Shown in pieces: positions 43,102 to 52,559 of a DNA stretch of 64,000 nt (position 1 is the stretch's first letter; each line of letters starts with the position of its first letter). The stretch covers positions 1-64,000 of the forward strand of contig NZ_JARUIU010000011.1 of assembly GCF_029667115.1 (NCBI RefSeq), given 5' to 3'. Below the pieces are notes generated by a model. That model saw only the letters and a list, made by a program, of their open reading frames with translations, did not search any database and was not told the origin of the DNA. Made by a program: the position numbers and the translations under genes. The stretch comes from Jeotgalibacillus sp. ET6 (GTDB lineage: Bacteria; Bacillota; Bacilli; Bacillales; Jeotgalibacillaceae).

Positions 43102-43252
43102 ATGTTTTCTAGATATGATTCGATGTCCTGTTAAATGACAAAATTTCTTCTATTTAAATAGTAGCCCATAAGAGATTGGGCAAATAATTTGGTTAAAAAG
43201 AGTTAATAAATAGATCAGGCATTATATGGGTTGAATTTTTTCACCAAGCAGT

Positions 43253-43282
43253 TTGCCTTCTAAAGAGGCTTTTTGGTATGAT
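43253..43282 (+). promoter_or_regulatory. Promoter of gatCAB
   Basis: TTGCCT, 18 bp, TATGAT with an extended TGG before the -10. Confidence 0.6.
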
Positions 43283-43328
43283 AAACAGTATTGTGAGTGT
43301 TCGAACAATCGCGGAGGTGACTGACACA

Positions 43329-43619
43329 ATGACAAAAATAACAACAGATGAAGTGAAGCACGTAGCCCACTTGGCGCGTCTAGCTATTACAGAACAGGAA
43401 GCAGAACAATTTGCTGAGCAGCTGGGATCCATTATTACATTTGCTGAGCAACTGAATGAACTGGATACAGATCACGTAGAGCCTACGACACATGTTCTTG
43501 AGATGAAAAATATCATGCGTGAGGACAAGTCAACAGGCGGTCTTCCCCGTGAAGAAGTATTGAAAAACGCACCGGATCATCAGGATGGCCAAGTAAAAGT
43601 GCCGACGATTCTGGAATAG
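43329..43619 (+). CDS. gatC: Asp/Glu-tRNA amidotransferase subunit C
   Basis: A 96 aa stabilising subunit that wraps between GatA and Gat[12 protein letters not shown] and a C-terminal LREE-like segment (IMREDKST) are typical. The ATG at 43329 follows GGAGGTGA; the longer frame from 43278 has no site and is rejected. First gene of gatC-gatA-gatB. Confidence 0.95.
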   Translation: MTKITTDEVKHVAHLARLAITEQEAEQFAEQLGSIITFAEQLNELDTDHVEPTTHVLEMKNIMREDKSTGGLPREEVLKNAPDHQDGQVKVPTILE

Positions 43620-43632
43620 GGAGGGGAAACAG

Positions 43633-45090
43633 ATGTCATTATTTGATCATAAACTGGCAGATATTCAAGGCCAGCTGAATAAAAAAGAAATTACCGTTAC
43701 TGATCTTGTGCGTGAATCATACAAGAGAATTGCTGAGGTGGACGACAAAGTTCAGGCTTTTGTCACGCTGGATGAAGAGCGTGCACTTCTTCAGGCTGAA
43801 GAGCTTCAGTCCAAGCTTTCCTCAGATTCCAAAGGCATGCTGTTTGGAATGCCGATTGGCGTAAAAGACAATATTGTCACAAAAGGTCTCCGGACGACAG
43901 CGGCCAGTAAAATTCTTGGCAACTTTGATCCGATTTATAATGCTACAGTGGTAGATAAACTGCAGGCAGCTGATGCGATCACCATTGGGAAATTAAATAT
44001 GGATGAGTTTGCTATGGGATCTTCAACTGAAAATTCACACTGGGCAAAAACAAAAAATCCCTGGAATCTGGAAACCGTTCCCGGCGGTTCTTCTGGAGGA
44101 TCTGCTGCAGCCGTGGCAGCTGGCGAGGTTCCATTTTCTCTAGGGTCTGATACAGGCGGTTCCATCCGGCAGCCGGCATCTTTTTGCGGCGTTGTTGGTC
44201 TTAAGCCTACATATGGACGTGTTTCCCGTTTTGGATTAATCGCATTCGCTTCTTCCCTGGATCAGATTGGCCCGATCACGCGTAATGTCGAGGACAATGC
44301 CTATTTATTAGAAGCAATTGCCGGACTGGATCCGAATGATTCCACGTCTGCCAATGTCAACGTGCCGAATTACCGTGCTGCGTTAACGGGCGATATTAAA
44401 GGCTTGAAAGTGGCAGTCCCGAAGGAGTACCTGGGTGAAGGCGTTAGTGAAGAAGTAAGAGCATCTGTCCGAAAGGCGCTTGACGTTCTTGAAGGACTTG
44501 GCGCTGAGGTGGATGAAGTATCCCTTCCTCACTCCAAGTATGGTGTAGCAACGTATTACCTGCTTTCTTCTTCTGAAGCATCTGCGAATTTGGCCCGTTT
44601 TGACGGGATTCGTTACGGGTATCGTGCTGAAAATGCGGAAAACCTCATTGATTTATATAAGAAAACGCGTTCTGAAGGGTTTGGCGATGAAGTGAAACGC
44701 CGGATTATGCTTGGAACGTATGCGTTAAGCTCCGGTTATTACGATGCGTACTATAAAAAAGCACAGAAAGTCCGGACGTTAATCAAGCAGGACTTTGATC
44801 AGATCTTTGAGAAATATGATGTAGTGGTTGGTCCGACAACGCCTACACCATCCTTTAAGATTGGTGAAAAAATAGATGATCCTCTGACCATGTATGCCAA
44901 CGATATTCTGACAATCCCCGTGAATCTTGCGGGCGTTCCCGGAATTTCAGTTCCTGCAGGGTTTTCATCGCAGGGTCTTCCTCTCGGCCTTCAAATCATC
45001 GGGAAGCATTTTGATGAGAGCACTGTTTACAGGGTAGCTCATGCCTATGAGCAAGCAACAGATCATCATAAACAAAAACCGGGACTGTAG
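43633..45090 (+). CDS. gatA: Asp/Glu-tRNA amidotransferase subunit A
   Basis: Amidase-signature glutaminase that supplies ammonia to GatB for making Gln-tRNA(Gln) (and Asn-tRNA). The Lys of GVKDNI, the serine-rich [14 protein letters not shown] and [11 protein letters not shown] carry the Ser-cisSer-Lys triad. Length 485 aa. Confidence 0.97.
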   Translation: MSLFDHKLADIQGQLNKKEITVTDLVRESYKRIAEVDDKVQAFVTLDEERALLQAEELQSKLSSDSKGMLFGMPIGVKDNIVTKGLRTTAASKILGNFDPIYNATVVDKLQAADAITIGKLNMDEFAMGSSTENSHWAKTKNPWNLETVPGGSSGGSAAAVAAGEVPFSLGSDTGGSIRQPASFCGVVGLKPTYGRVSRFGLIAFASSLDQIGPITRNVEDNAYLLEAIAGLDPNDSTSANVNVPNYRAALTGDIKGLKVAVPKEYLGEGVSEEVRASVRKALDVLEGLGAEVDEVSLPHSKYGVATYYLLSSSEASANLARFDGIRYGYRAENAENLIDLYKKTRSEGFGDEVKRRIMLGTYALSSGYYDAYYKKAQKVRTLIKQDFDQIFEKYDVVVGPTTPTPSFKIGEKIDDPLTMYANDILTIPVNLAGVPGISVPAGFSSQGLPLGLQIIGKHFDESTVYRVAHAYEQATDHHKQKPGL

Positions 45091-45104
45091 GAGGGAGAAC
45101 GACC

Positions 45105-46538
45105 ATGACGAACTTTGAAACGATCATTGGACTTGAAGTCCACGTAGAATTAAAAACAGATTCAAAAATGTTCTCGCCTGCGCCTGCTCATTTTGGTGCA
45201 GAACCAAACACGAACACGAATGTTATCGACCTTGGCTATCCGGGTGTACTTCCCGTTATTAACAAGCGTGCAGTTGAATGGGGTATGAAAGCAGCGATGG
45301 CGTTGAACTGTGAAATTGCCGAGCACACGAAATTCGACCGTAAAAACTACTTTTATCCGGATAATCCAAAGGCGTATCAAATCTCTCAGTTTGATCAGCC
45401 AATCGGAGAACACGGCTGGGTGGAAATCGAAGTGGATGGCTACAAAAAGAAAATAGGCATCACACGCCTTCACCTTGAAGAAGACGCAGGCAAGCTGACG
45501 CACACAGATAAAGGCTATTCGCTTTGTGACTATAACCGTCAGGGAACGCCCCTGATTGAAATTGTCTCGGAGCCCGATCTGCGAACACCTGCTGAAGCTT
45601 ATGCCTATCTTGAGAAAATAAAATCAATCATTCAATATACAGGAGTTTCCGACTGTAAGATGGAAGAAGGTTCGCTCCGCTGTGATGCCAACATTTCCCT
45701 TCGTCCGATCGGTCAGGAAGAGTTTGGAACAAAAGCAGAGCTTAAAAATCTGAACTCCTTTAATTTTGTAAAAAAAGGTCTGGAGCACGAACAAATCCGT
45801 CAGGAGGAAGTGCTGCTGTCCGGCGGAGAAATCCAGCAGGAATCACGCCGTTTTGATGAATCAACAGGAAAAACGCTGCTGATGCGTGTAAAAGAAGGAT
45901 CAGATGATTACCGCTACTTCCCGGAGCCGGATCTTGTGTCGATGTTGATTGATGAGGAATGGAGAGAGGCGGTACGTGCTTCAATTCCTGAGCTTCCAGA
46001 TGCCCGTAAAAAAAGGTATGTTGAGGAACTTGGTCTGCCAGGCTATGATGCGATGGTGCTTACGATGACAAAAGAAATGTCTGATTTCTTTGAGTTGACG
46101 CTTGAACAGGGAGCAGATGCGAAGCTTGCTTCAAACTGGCTCATGGGAGAAGTATCAGCCTACTTAAATGCAGGCCAGAAGGAATTGAAGGATGTCGCGT
46201 TAACCCCTCAAGGATTAGCTGGAATGATTAAATTGATTGAAGATGGAACCATTTCTTCCAAGATTGCGAAAAAAGTGTTTAAAGAGCTGATCGAAAAAGG
46301 CGGAGACCCGAAAAAAATTGTTAAAGAAAAAGGGCTCGTGCAAATTTCAGATGAAGGCGAACTATTAAAATTCGTAACGGAAGTACTGGATGCAAATCCT
46401 CAATCCATTGAAGACTTTAAAAACGGAAAAGACCGTGCGATTGGCTTTTTAGTAGGTCAGATTATGAAAGCCTCAAAAGGGCAGGCAAATCCGCCAAAGG
46501 TCAATAAGCTTTTAAACCAGGAAATTCAGAAAAGATAG
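45105..46538 (+). CDS. gatB: Asp/Glu-tRNA amidotransferase subunit B
   Basis: Kinase/transamidase subunit that activates Glu-tRNA(Gln). [26 protein letters not shown] and [14 protein letters not shown] are signature motifs, and the C-terminal YqeY-like tail is present. Length 477 aa. Ribosome site GGAGGGAG. Confidence 0.97.
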   Translation: MTNFETIIGLEVHVELKTDSKMFSPAPAHFGAEPNTNTNVIDLGYPGVLPVINKRAVEWGMKAAMALNCEIAEHTKFDRKNYFYPDNPKAYQISQFDQPIGEHGWVEIEVDGYKKKIGITRLHLEEDAGKLTHTDKGYSLCDYNRQGTPLIEIVSEPDLRTPAEAYAYLEKIKSIIQYTGVSDCKMEEGSLRCDANISLRPIGQEEFGTKAELKNLNSFNFVKKGLEHEQIRQEEVLLSGGEIQQESRRFDESTGKTLLMRVKEGSDDYRYFPEPDLVSMLIDEEWREAVRASIPELPDARKKRYVEELGLPGYDAMVLTMTKEMSDFFELTLEQGADAKLASNWLMGEVSAYLNAGQKELKDVALTPQGLAGMIKLIEDGTISSKIAKKVFKELIEKGGDPKKIVKEKGLVQISDEGELLKFVTEVLDANPQSIEDFKNGKDRAIGFLVGQIMKASKGQANPPKVNKLLNQEIQKR

Positions 46539-46589
46539 GAACTAGCTAAAAAGTCTAAAATTTTTATAGTATAAGGTGAGCTGTGGGCT

Positions 46590-46657
46590 AAGCCTGAGGA
46601 GGCTCAGCGCCGTCCCTGCGGAAAGCGTCCGTCTGAAGCGCAGTGAACCGGTCAAAC
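46590..46657. repeat. Degenerate Bacillus-type composite repeat, right half
   Basis: CCTGAGGAGGCTCAGC, CCCTGCGGAAAGCGTCCG and TGAAGCGCAGTGAACCGGTC match the right half of the common Bacillus intergenic repeat. It joins directly to a terminator hairpin, as at 25420-25593 and 63745-63808. Confidence 0.6.
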
Positions 46658-46691
46658 AGCCTGAGACATATTTGTGTCTCAGGCTTTTTTT
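46658..46691 (+). terminator. Terminator of gatCAB
   Basis: AGCCTGAGACA (46658-46668) pairs with TGTCTCAGGCT (46675-46685), then seven T. Confidence 0.93.
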
Positions 46692-46763
46692 GAGCAAAAT
46701 AATGGTAAAGATTCAACGGGTATGCCATTCTTAAAAGAAAATCCAGTCGATGAGGTGATTGAA

Positions 46764-47321
46764 ATGTCAGCATTAAATGAATGGTTTCAAAAAGGATTAA
46801 CTGTCGAGGAATACAAAGATCAGATGACTGCTCATAAAGAAAATATGGATGAAGTGAGCAGACAATTTTCTCTACCTGACGATCAGGAGTTTTTCTCAGA
46901 GCTGGCTGCCCGTCATTTACGCGCCGTTGTGTTAACGGAAGATTGGTGCGGAGATGCCATGATGAATAATCCGGTTTTGATTGCACTGGGAAAAGCTGCG
47001 GATGTCGAGGTCCGATTCCTTCTCCGTGATTCAAATCTGGAACTGATGGACCAGTACTTAACGAATGGAAGAGCGCGGTCGATTCCCATTTTCATATTTA
47101 TTGATGAAGAAGGCAGGGAAGTAGCCAAATGGGGGCCAAGAGCCAAAAAAGTGCAGAGCTTTGTAGATGAAGCAAGAAGCTCACTGCCTGCAAAGGACGA
47201 CCCTGCTTTTAAAGATGGTCAGGATCTTCTCATTAAACACCTTACTTCAGCCTATGTGGAACGCAAAGACTTTTGGATGGAAGTGTACGCCGAATTAAAG
47301 CACACACTTCAAACGACATAA
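46764..47321 (+). CDS. Thioredoxin-fold protein with a single active-site Cys
   Basis: A 185 aa protein of the bacillary thioredoxin family. The active-site region reads TEDWCGDAMMNN, so the resolving Cys of CxxC is replaced. The conserved cis-Pro is in RSIPIFIF. A monothiol or structural role is more likely than disulfide exchange. The ATG at 46764 follows GAGGTGA; the longer upstream frame runs into the terminator and is rejected. Confidence 0.78.
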   Translation: MSALNEWFQKGLTVEEYKDQMTAHKENMDEVSRQFSLPDDQEFFSELAARHLRAVVLTEDWCGDAMMNNPVLIALGKAADVEVRFLLRDSNLELMDQYLTNGRARSIPIFIFIDEEGREVAKWGPRAKKVQSFVDEARSSLPAKDDPAFKDGQDLLIKHLTSAYVERKDFWMEVYAELKHTLQTT

Positions 47322-47533
47322 GCTTATGCAAGAAGAAGGTGGAAATCTTTTTCCCCTCGCGTTATGATAGAGATGAGCTGGGATTCCAGCTTGTCTTTTT
47401 TTGGCGAAATAAAGGAATAAAGTTCAGCTTTCTGCAGCATAGAATATGTGTATATCCTGTGATTTCAGGCAGAACTGACTTTCACACCACGATCGTTAAG
47501 CGCCTTATTTTACAAAGAGTAGGATGAACCCTA

Positions 47534-48487
47534 ATGAAAAGAGCCCGTATTATTTATAATCCAACATCAGGCAGAGAGCTGTTTAAACGGCATCTTCCTG
47601 AGGTACTGATGAAACTTGAACAAGCCGGCTACGAAACGTCCTGTCATGCGACAACGGCAGAAGGGGATGCAACCCTTGCAGCAGAGACCGCTGTTAAACG
47701 AGGATATGACTTAGTTATTGCAGCTGGCGGGGACGGCACGTTAAATGAAGTTGTTAATGGTTTAGCAGAGCAGCCGAACCGTCCCAAACTCGGCCTGATA
47801 CCGATGGGTACAACCAATGATTTTGCCCGCGCGCTTCATATCCCGCGCGATATTGAAAAAGCAGTTGATATTATTATTAAAGGCGAGACGATCCCCGTTG
47901 ATCTTGGCAGAATGAACAATCGATACTTTATTAATATCGCCGGGGGCGGACGTATCACTGAATTAACATACGAAGTACCAAGCAAATTGAAGACCATGCT
48001 GGGCCAGCTTGCGTATTACCTCAAAGGGATTGAAATGCTGCCTTCCTTTAAGCCTTCAGATGTTCGTATTGAATATGACGGAAAGGTTTTTGAAGGAGAG
48101 GTTATGATCTTTCTCGTGGGCTTGACGAATTCTGTAGGCGGATTTGAAAAGCTTGCGCCGGATTCTTCAATCAACGACGGACTGTTTACGCTGCTGTTTT
48201 TAAAGAAAACAAACCTGGCAGAAACCATTCGCATCATTTCACTTGCTTTACGAGGAGAGCATCTCAATGATCCTCATCTTGTGTATGTAAAAGCGAACCA
48301 CATTAAAGTAACAGCAAAGGAAAAGGTCCAGTTAAATCTGGATGGAGAATATGGCGGTTTGCTTCCTGCGGAATTTCAAAATCTTTACCGTCATTTAACC
48401 GTGTTTGCTCCTTTAGATCAGCTGCGCAAGGAAGATCGCGTTGATGCGGATAAAACCGTTACCCTTAAAAACAGTTTGTACGAATGA
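47534..48487 (+). CDS. dgkB: Diacylglycerol kinase DgkB
   Basis: Soluble lipid kinase that returns diacylglycerol from lipoteichoic acid synthesis to phosphatidic acid. IYNPTSGRE is the N-terminal loop; AAGGDGTLNEVVNGL is the nucleotide-binding GGDGT motif; MGTTNDFARAL follows. Length 317 aa. Position between gatCAB and rlmCD matches yerQ/dgkB in B. subtilis. Confidence 0.94.
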   Translation: MKRARIIYNPTSGRELFKRHLPEVLMKLEQAGYETSCHATTAEGDATLAAETAVKRGYDLVIAAGGDGTLNEVVNGLAEQPNRPKLGLIPMGTTNDFARALHIPRDIEKAVDIIIKGETIPVDLGRMNNRYFINIAGGGRITELTYEVPSKLKTMLGQLAYYLKGIEMLPSFKPSDVRIEYDGKVFEGEVMIFLVGLTNSVGGFEKLAPDSSINDGLFTLLFLKKTNLAETIRIISLALRGEHLNDPHLVYVKANHIKVTAKEKVQLNLDGEYGGLLPAEFQNLYRHLTVFAPLDQLRKEDRVDADKTVTLKNSLYE

Positions 48488-48505
48488 ACTATTTGTATAT
48501 TTCCA

Positions 48506-48540
48506 CAAAAAAAAAGACCCCGCAAAGGTCTTTTTTTGGT
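48506..48540. terminator. Bidirectional terminator between dgkB and the Nudix gene
   Basis: AAAAAAAGACC and GGTCTTTTTTT pair around CCGCAAA; it works for both convergent genes. Confidence 0.9.
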
Positions 48541-48541
48541 T

Positions 48542-48985
48542 TTATTGATAAAGCCATTCAACTGCATTGTCCTGATCTGCAGCAAGTGCACATTCTTTTA
48601 CCGGCGTCCATTGAAATTGATAATGAAGACCGCCATCTTCTCCGTCTCCATCCACAACATATTCCCATTCGTCGCTTGTCTCCGCTGTTACTTCAAGATG
48701 AAAGAAGTTTCGTTCATAATATTTTTCCCTGTCTTCTGCATAGTACATGTATTTATGAAGCTTGCCTTGAAGTTGGAGATCGTCCCGCTTTAAACCGGTT
48801 TCTTCCTCCACTTCACGGTAAAGGGCATCAATCAGCAGCTCTGTATCCTCAACCGTCCCTCCAGGCACCTGCAAACCTGCCTCCGGGTAATCGCGATGAG
48901 TGAAGACGAGCAATTCTTTATGGCCTCCCTGTTCGCGTGTAATATAGGCAAGTACTTTTCTTTTTACCATCGGTGACTGTCTCAT
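48542..48985 (-). CDS. Nudix hydrolase
   Basis: A 147 aa hydrolase of nucleoside diphosphate-linked compounds; the substrate is unknown. The Nudix box runs from GGTVED to REVEEETGL and fits GX5EX7REUXEEXGU. The ATG at 48985 is 8 nt from AAGGAG; an ATG two codons earlier is too close to that site. Monocistronic by position. Confidence 0.88.
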   Translation of the reverse strand: MRQSPMVKRKVLAYITREQGGHKELLVFTHRDYPEAGLQVPGGTVEDTELLIDALYREVEEETGLKRDDLQLQGKLHKYMYYAEDREKYYERNFFHLEVTAETSDEWEYVVDGDGEDGGLHYQFQWTPVKECALAADQDNAVEWLYQ

Positions 48986-49209
48986 ACTCATTCTCCTTTT
49001 TATAATTTTTAGAATAAATTGAATATTTTATTTATTTTACACAATATTAAATCGAAAATCAAATTAGTTTTTCCGATACACGTATGTTGTGAATTATTTA
49101 TACCCTTGTTCAGTCACCTGTAAACCTGTTAGAAAATCGCAGCAGCTTTAAAGTTGTGCTAAAATGAAAGGTACGAATAAACGAGATCCTAGTGAAAAGG
49201 AAGAGTAGA

Positions 49210-50601
49210 ATGTCAAAAAAATTAAGCGTAAACCCTTTGCCCGTTAAAAAAAATGATGTAATAGACGTTAACATAGAAGATTTAACCCATGAAGGCCACG
49301 GGGTGGGGAAAGTGGATGGCTATCCACTTTTTATTCCAAATGCCCTAACAGGAGAGCGCGTTCAAGTAAAAGTCCTTAAGACAACTAAAAAGTTTGGATT
49401 TGGACGCGTGATGGACTGGCATAAAAAAAGTACAGACCGCGTGGAGCCGCCCTGCCCAGTGTATGACCGATGCGGAGGCTGCCAACTTCAGCATTTAAGC
49501 TATGAAGGCCAGCTTGCCGCCAAACAGAAACAGGTGCAGGATGTGATGGCGAGGATCGGCAAGCTCCCTGACGTGCCGGTTCACCCAACGATAGGGATGG
49601 AAGAACCCTGGCGTTACCGCAACAAAAGCCAGGTTCCGGTTGGTTTAAGCGAAGGCCGTGTAATCACCGGCTTTTATGCAAAACGGAGCCACGAAATTGT
49701 CGATGTGAATCAATGCATCATACAGGACCAGGTGAGCGACCAGGTGATGCAGATTGTAAAAGAAAAGGCGAACGAACTTGGAATTCAGCCCTACGATGAA
49801 GCCAGCCATAAAGGCGTGCTGCGGCATGTGGTCATACGCCGTGGCAGAACGTCAGGTGAAGTCATGGTTGTTCTTGTCACAAGAACGAAGAAGATTCCAT
49901 ATGAAGCAGAATTAGTTACTGCTTTAAAGGAACAGATTGAGGGACTTGCTTCTATTATTCATAACATCAATGCAGAGAAAACAAACGTCATTATGGGTGA
50001 GAGCAGCAACGTGCTGTGGGGAAGTGAAGTCATCTATGATTCAATAGGCGATATCCGCTTTGCCATTTCAGCACGCAGCTTTTATCAAATCAACCCTGTT
50101 CAGACTGAAGTGTTATATAAAAAAGCACTCGAATACGCGGAATTGACCGGGGAGGAATCGGTTGTCGATGCTTATTGCGGAATTGGAACCATCTCCCTGT
50201 TCTTAGCTCAAAAAGCCAAGAAAGTGTACGGCGTGGAAATTGTGGAGCAGGCGATTGAAGATGCAAAGAAAAATGCCGAATTAAACGGCATTCACAATGC
50301 TGAATTCGAAGCAGGACCGGCAGAAGAAGTAATACCGGCGTGGCATAAAGAAGGGAAGAAAGCAGACGTCATCGTGGTGGATCCGCCCCGTAAAGGCTGT
50401 GATGAAGCCCTGCTTCAAACGATTTTGGAAATGAAGCCAAAACGCGTCGTTTATGTCTCCTGCAACCCCGGTACACTTGCCCGCGATCTTCGGGTGCTTG
50501 AAGACGGTGGCTACCACACGGTTGAGGTGCAGCCAGTGGATATGTTTCCGCAGACGAGTCACGTTGAATGTGTGGCATGGCTCGAAAGTTCCCTTTCCTG
50601 A
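49210..50601 (+). CDS. rlmCD: 23S rRNA (uracil-5-)-methyltransferase RlmCD
   Basis: SAM-dependent RumA-type enzyme; the B. subtilis homologue methylates U747 and U1939 of 23S rRNA. An N-terminal TRAM domain is followed by the Fe-S cysteines of [13 protein letters not shown] motifs are [12 protein letters not shown] and VDPPRKGC, and the catalytic Cys is in [13 protein letters not shown]. The ATG at 49210 follows AAGGAAGAG, giving 463 aa. Its 3' end is the left border of an AT-rich island, and part of that end is duplicated at 59508-59555. Confidence 0.95.
   Translation: MSKKLSVNPLPVKKNDVIDVNIEDLTHEGHGVGKVDGYPLFIPNALTGERVQVKVLKTTKKFGFGRVMDWHKKSTDRVEPPCPVYDRCGGCQLQHLSYEGQLAAKQKQVQDVMARIGKLPDVPVHPTIGMEEPWRYRNKSQVPVGLSEGRVITGFYAKRSHEIVDVNQCIIQDQVSDQVMQIVKEKANELGIQPYDEASHKGVLRHVVIRRGRTSGEVMVVLVTRTKKIPYEAELVTALKEQIEGLASIIHNINAEKTNVIMGESSNVLWGSEVIYDSIGDIRFAISARSFYQINPVQTEVLYKKALEYAELTGEESVVDAYCGIGTISLFLAQKAKKVYGVEIVEQAIEDAKKNAELNGIHNAEFEAGPAEEVIPAWHKEGKKADVIVVDPPRKGCDEALLQTILEMKPKRVVYVSCNPGTLARDLRVLEDGGYHTVEVQPVDMFPQTSHVECVAWLESSLS
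50569..50582. repeat. Left copy of island-flanking 14-bp direct repeat
   Basis: TGTGTGGCATGGCT within the rlmCD 3' end is repeated exactly at 59529-59542. The wider match is 25 of 29 bases (50558-50586 against 59518-59546). It looks like an attachment-site core. It is 8,960 bp from the right copy. Confidence 0.6.
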
Positions 50602-50644
50602 AAACGATTCGTACTAGTCATTAAAAAAATAAGTAGTTAAAAAT

Positions 50645-50676
50645 AAGAGTGATGGCCAAGTGCTGTTACTCTTTTT
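50645..50676 (+). terminator. Terminator of rlmCD
   Basis: GAGTGATGGC (50647-50656) pairs with GCTGTTACTC (50662-50671) using three G-U pairs, then TTTTT. Confidence 0.75.
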
Positions 50677-50770
50677 GTTTATTTGTGAATAGGATGAATT
50701 ATAAAAAGATAGAGATGAAAAACAAATTTAATTTACATATTAAAGAAAAGTATTGAGAAAATAGTGCTAT

Positions 50771-50798
50771 TTGTTTAAAGGGTCCAGTATACTATAAA
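50771..50798 (+). promoter_or_regulatory. Candidate promoter of the three-gene island operon
   Basis: TTGTTT, 16 bp, TATAAA. Transcription would begin near 50805, ahead of both possible starts of the first gene. Confidence 0.45.
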
Positions 50799-50880
50799 TT
50801 AGAAAAATAAATTTAAAATGTTGGTAATGAAAATACAATCAAATAAACTAGAAAATTTTATTGGAGGTTTTCTTAATACT

Positions 50881-52539
50881 ATGGCTAATCATAATGCAAA
50901 TCAAAACCTTGAAATTGATATACTTGATAATGACTTTAATTTTGAAGAAGTTGAGGGGCTGTTATCAAAACAGTTAGAAGAAAGCTTTTTAAATTTAGAA
51001 TTTCTTGAAAGCAACAGAGAAACAATGTCTAATCCAGATTCATTAGGAAAAGTTGTATTAGATGAAGTTTGGAAACAGTTCGGAAATCAGATAGGTCTCG
51101 ATTTGACTAATGAGACACTAATTCAAAAATATGATAGAGAGCATCCTGAGCAATATAAAGATATTGCTAATACAGTTATGCAAGATAAAAGTTATAAAGA
51201 TACTAATAAGGCGATGAAAGATCAACAACAAGCTGGAAATTTAATAGATGAATATACAGGAAAAGAAATGAAAATTAATGAAAAAGCTAATTTAGATCAT
51301 GTAATCTCAAGAAAAGAGATATTTGAAAATCAAAGAAGAAAGCAAGCTAATTTAGATGTAGCTGGTCTTGCCAACAAAGAAGAAAATCTAAAACCTACAA
51401 ACGAATCTTTAAATAAAAGTAAAGGTGCTAAGAGTAACAAAGAGTACATAAAAAGTCGTGAAACTAGAGAAAAATCACTTATTGAACAAAATGAAAGAGC
51501 TAATAAAAAGGTGGATGAATCAAATAAGTCTGATCTTGAAAAACGCTTGCAAAAAGAAAAAAATAACAACCGTTTAAAGGATAAACTTGCTGCTGATGAC
51601 AAACTTATGGTCCAAGCCGATAAGCAAGCAAGAAAAGCAATCGATAAAGATATTCGAATTAATGCAACAAAAGAAGTCGGCAAAAAAGCAGGGAAAGATG
51701 CTTTAAAAACTATGGCTATCTCAGCACTTTTTACGCTATTGAAAGAAATTATGAATGGATTAGTACGGTTTTTCAAATCAAAACATAAGTCTTTTAATGG
51801 GTTTTTATCTGAAATGAAAGAGTCGATAAAATCATTCTTTACCAAAATTTTTAATGTGGTTCAGACAGGAGCAACGACTCTCATTGGTACAATTTTGTCT
51901 GAAATATTCGGACCAATTGTAAGCCTTTTTAAGAAATTATCAAGTTTAATTAAACAAGGAATATCTTCTATAGTTGATGCAGTTAAATATCTCAAAAATA
52001 AAGAGAATAAGGGTAAACCATTTACTGTCTTGATAGCTCAAGTTGGGAAAATAATAACAGTTGGACTACTTGGAGGTAGTGCAATATTTTTGGGAGAAGT
52101 TTTTGAAAAGTTTTTGCTCACAGTTCCCGGAATGCAAATTACATTCCCTCTGATGGGAACTCTTGCTAATATAACTGGCATTTTTTTATCAAGTTTAGTA
52201 TCTGGATTAGTCGGTGCAATAGTCTTAAATCTCATTGATAAATTCATATCTAAAAAGATAAATGATGAGAGTCATAAACAAATTATCAACAAAAAAAATG
52301 AAATTATTAATTTTCAGCAGGTTCAATTTTCTGTATCTGAAAATCAAGTAGCGGCATCAAAAGAAAATGCTATGAAAGAAACTAGTAATAACCATGCAGA
52401 AGCAAAAAAGAAAATGGAAGAATCGCTAAATAAAATTTTTGCTGAAGATAAGACTAATACTATTAAAAAGAGAAATAGTATAAGTAAATATCAAAGTGAC
52501 TTTGATCAAATGCAAAAGGATTTAGAAGATTTACTTTGA
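50881..52539 (+). CDS. HNH-like protein with hydrophobic C-terminal half (island gene A)
   Basis: A 552 aa protein I do not recognise as a named family. Residues about 120-190 look like an HNH nuclease without zinc cysteines: YTGKE, then LDHVIS (Asp139-His140), then ENLKPTNESLNKSKG with the later Asn residues. A highly charged coiled-coil stretch follows (about 190-270), then amphipathic and hydrophobic helices (about 280-370) and two membrane-like segments (about 383-411 and 420-456), then a charged tail. The ATG at 50881 has TTGGAGG 13 nt upstream; the earlier ATG at 50818 has no ribosome site and would give 573 aa. Very AT-rich codon use compared with flanking genes. First gene of a three-gene operon, 20 bp before gene B. 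A membrane-linked DNA-damaging effector is a guess. Confidence 0.7.
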   Translation: MANHNANQNLEIDILDNDFNFEEVEGLLSKQLEESFLNLEFLESNRETMSNPDSLGKVVLDEVWKQFGNQIGLDLTNETLIQKYDREHPEQYKDIANTVMQDKSYKDTNKAMKDQQQAGNLIDEYTGKEMKINEKANLDHVISRKEIFENQRRKQANLDVAGLANKEENLKPTNESLNKSKGAKSNKEYIKSRETREKSLIEQNERANKKVDESNKSDLEKRLQKEKNNNRLKDKLAADDKLMVQADKQARKAIDKDIRINATKEVGKKAGKDALKTMAISALFTLLKEIMNGLVRFFKSKHKSFNGFLSEMKESIKSFFTKIFNVVQTGATTLIGTILSEIFGPIVSLFKKLSSLIKQGISSIVDAVKYLKNKENKGKPFTVLIAQVGKIITVGLLGGSAIFLGEVFEKFLLTVPGMQITFPLMGTLANITGIFLSSLVSGLVGAIVLNLIDKFISKKINDESHKQIINKKNEIINFQQVQFSVSENQVAASKENAMKETSNNHAEAKKKMEESLNKIFAEDKTNTIKKRNSISKYQSDFDQMQKDLEDLL

Positions 52540-52559
52540 AGTAATAGGGAGTGTCATGA

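Noticed and set aside
47273-47527. Open frame of 84 aa before dgkB
   Set aside because: Overlaps the end of the thioredoxin-like gene in another frame, with no ribosome site or recognisable motif.
51330-51845. Minus-strand frame of 171 aa inside island gene A
   Set aside because: Ser/Leu-rich shadow of a Lys/Glu-rich coiled-coil gene; no ribosome site.
50881-52539. Assignment of the HNH-like gene to Septu PtuB
   Set aside because: Septu pairs a small HNH protein with an ABC-type ATPase; here the protein is large with membrane-like segments and the ATPase is CbxX-type.
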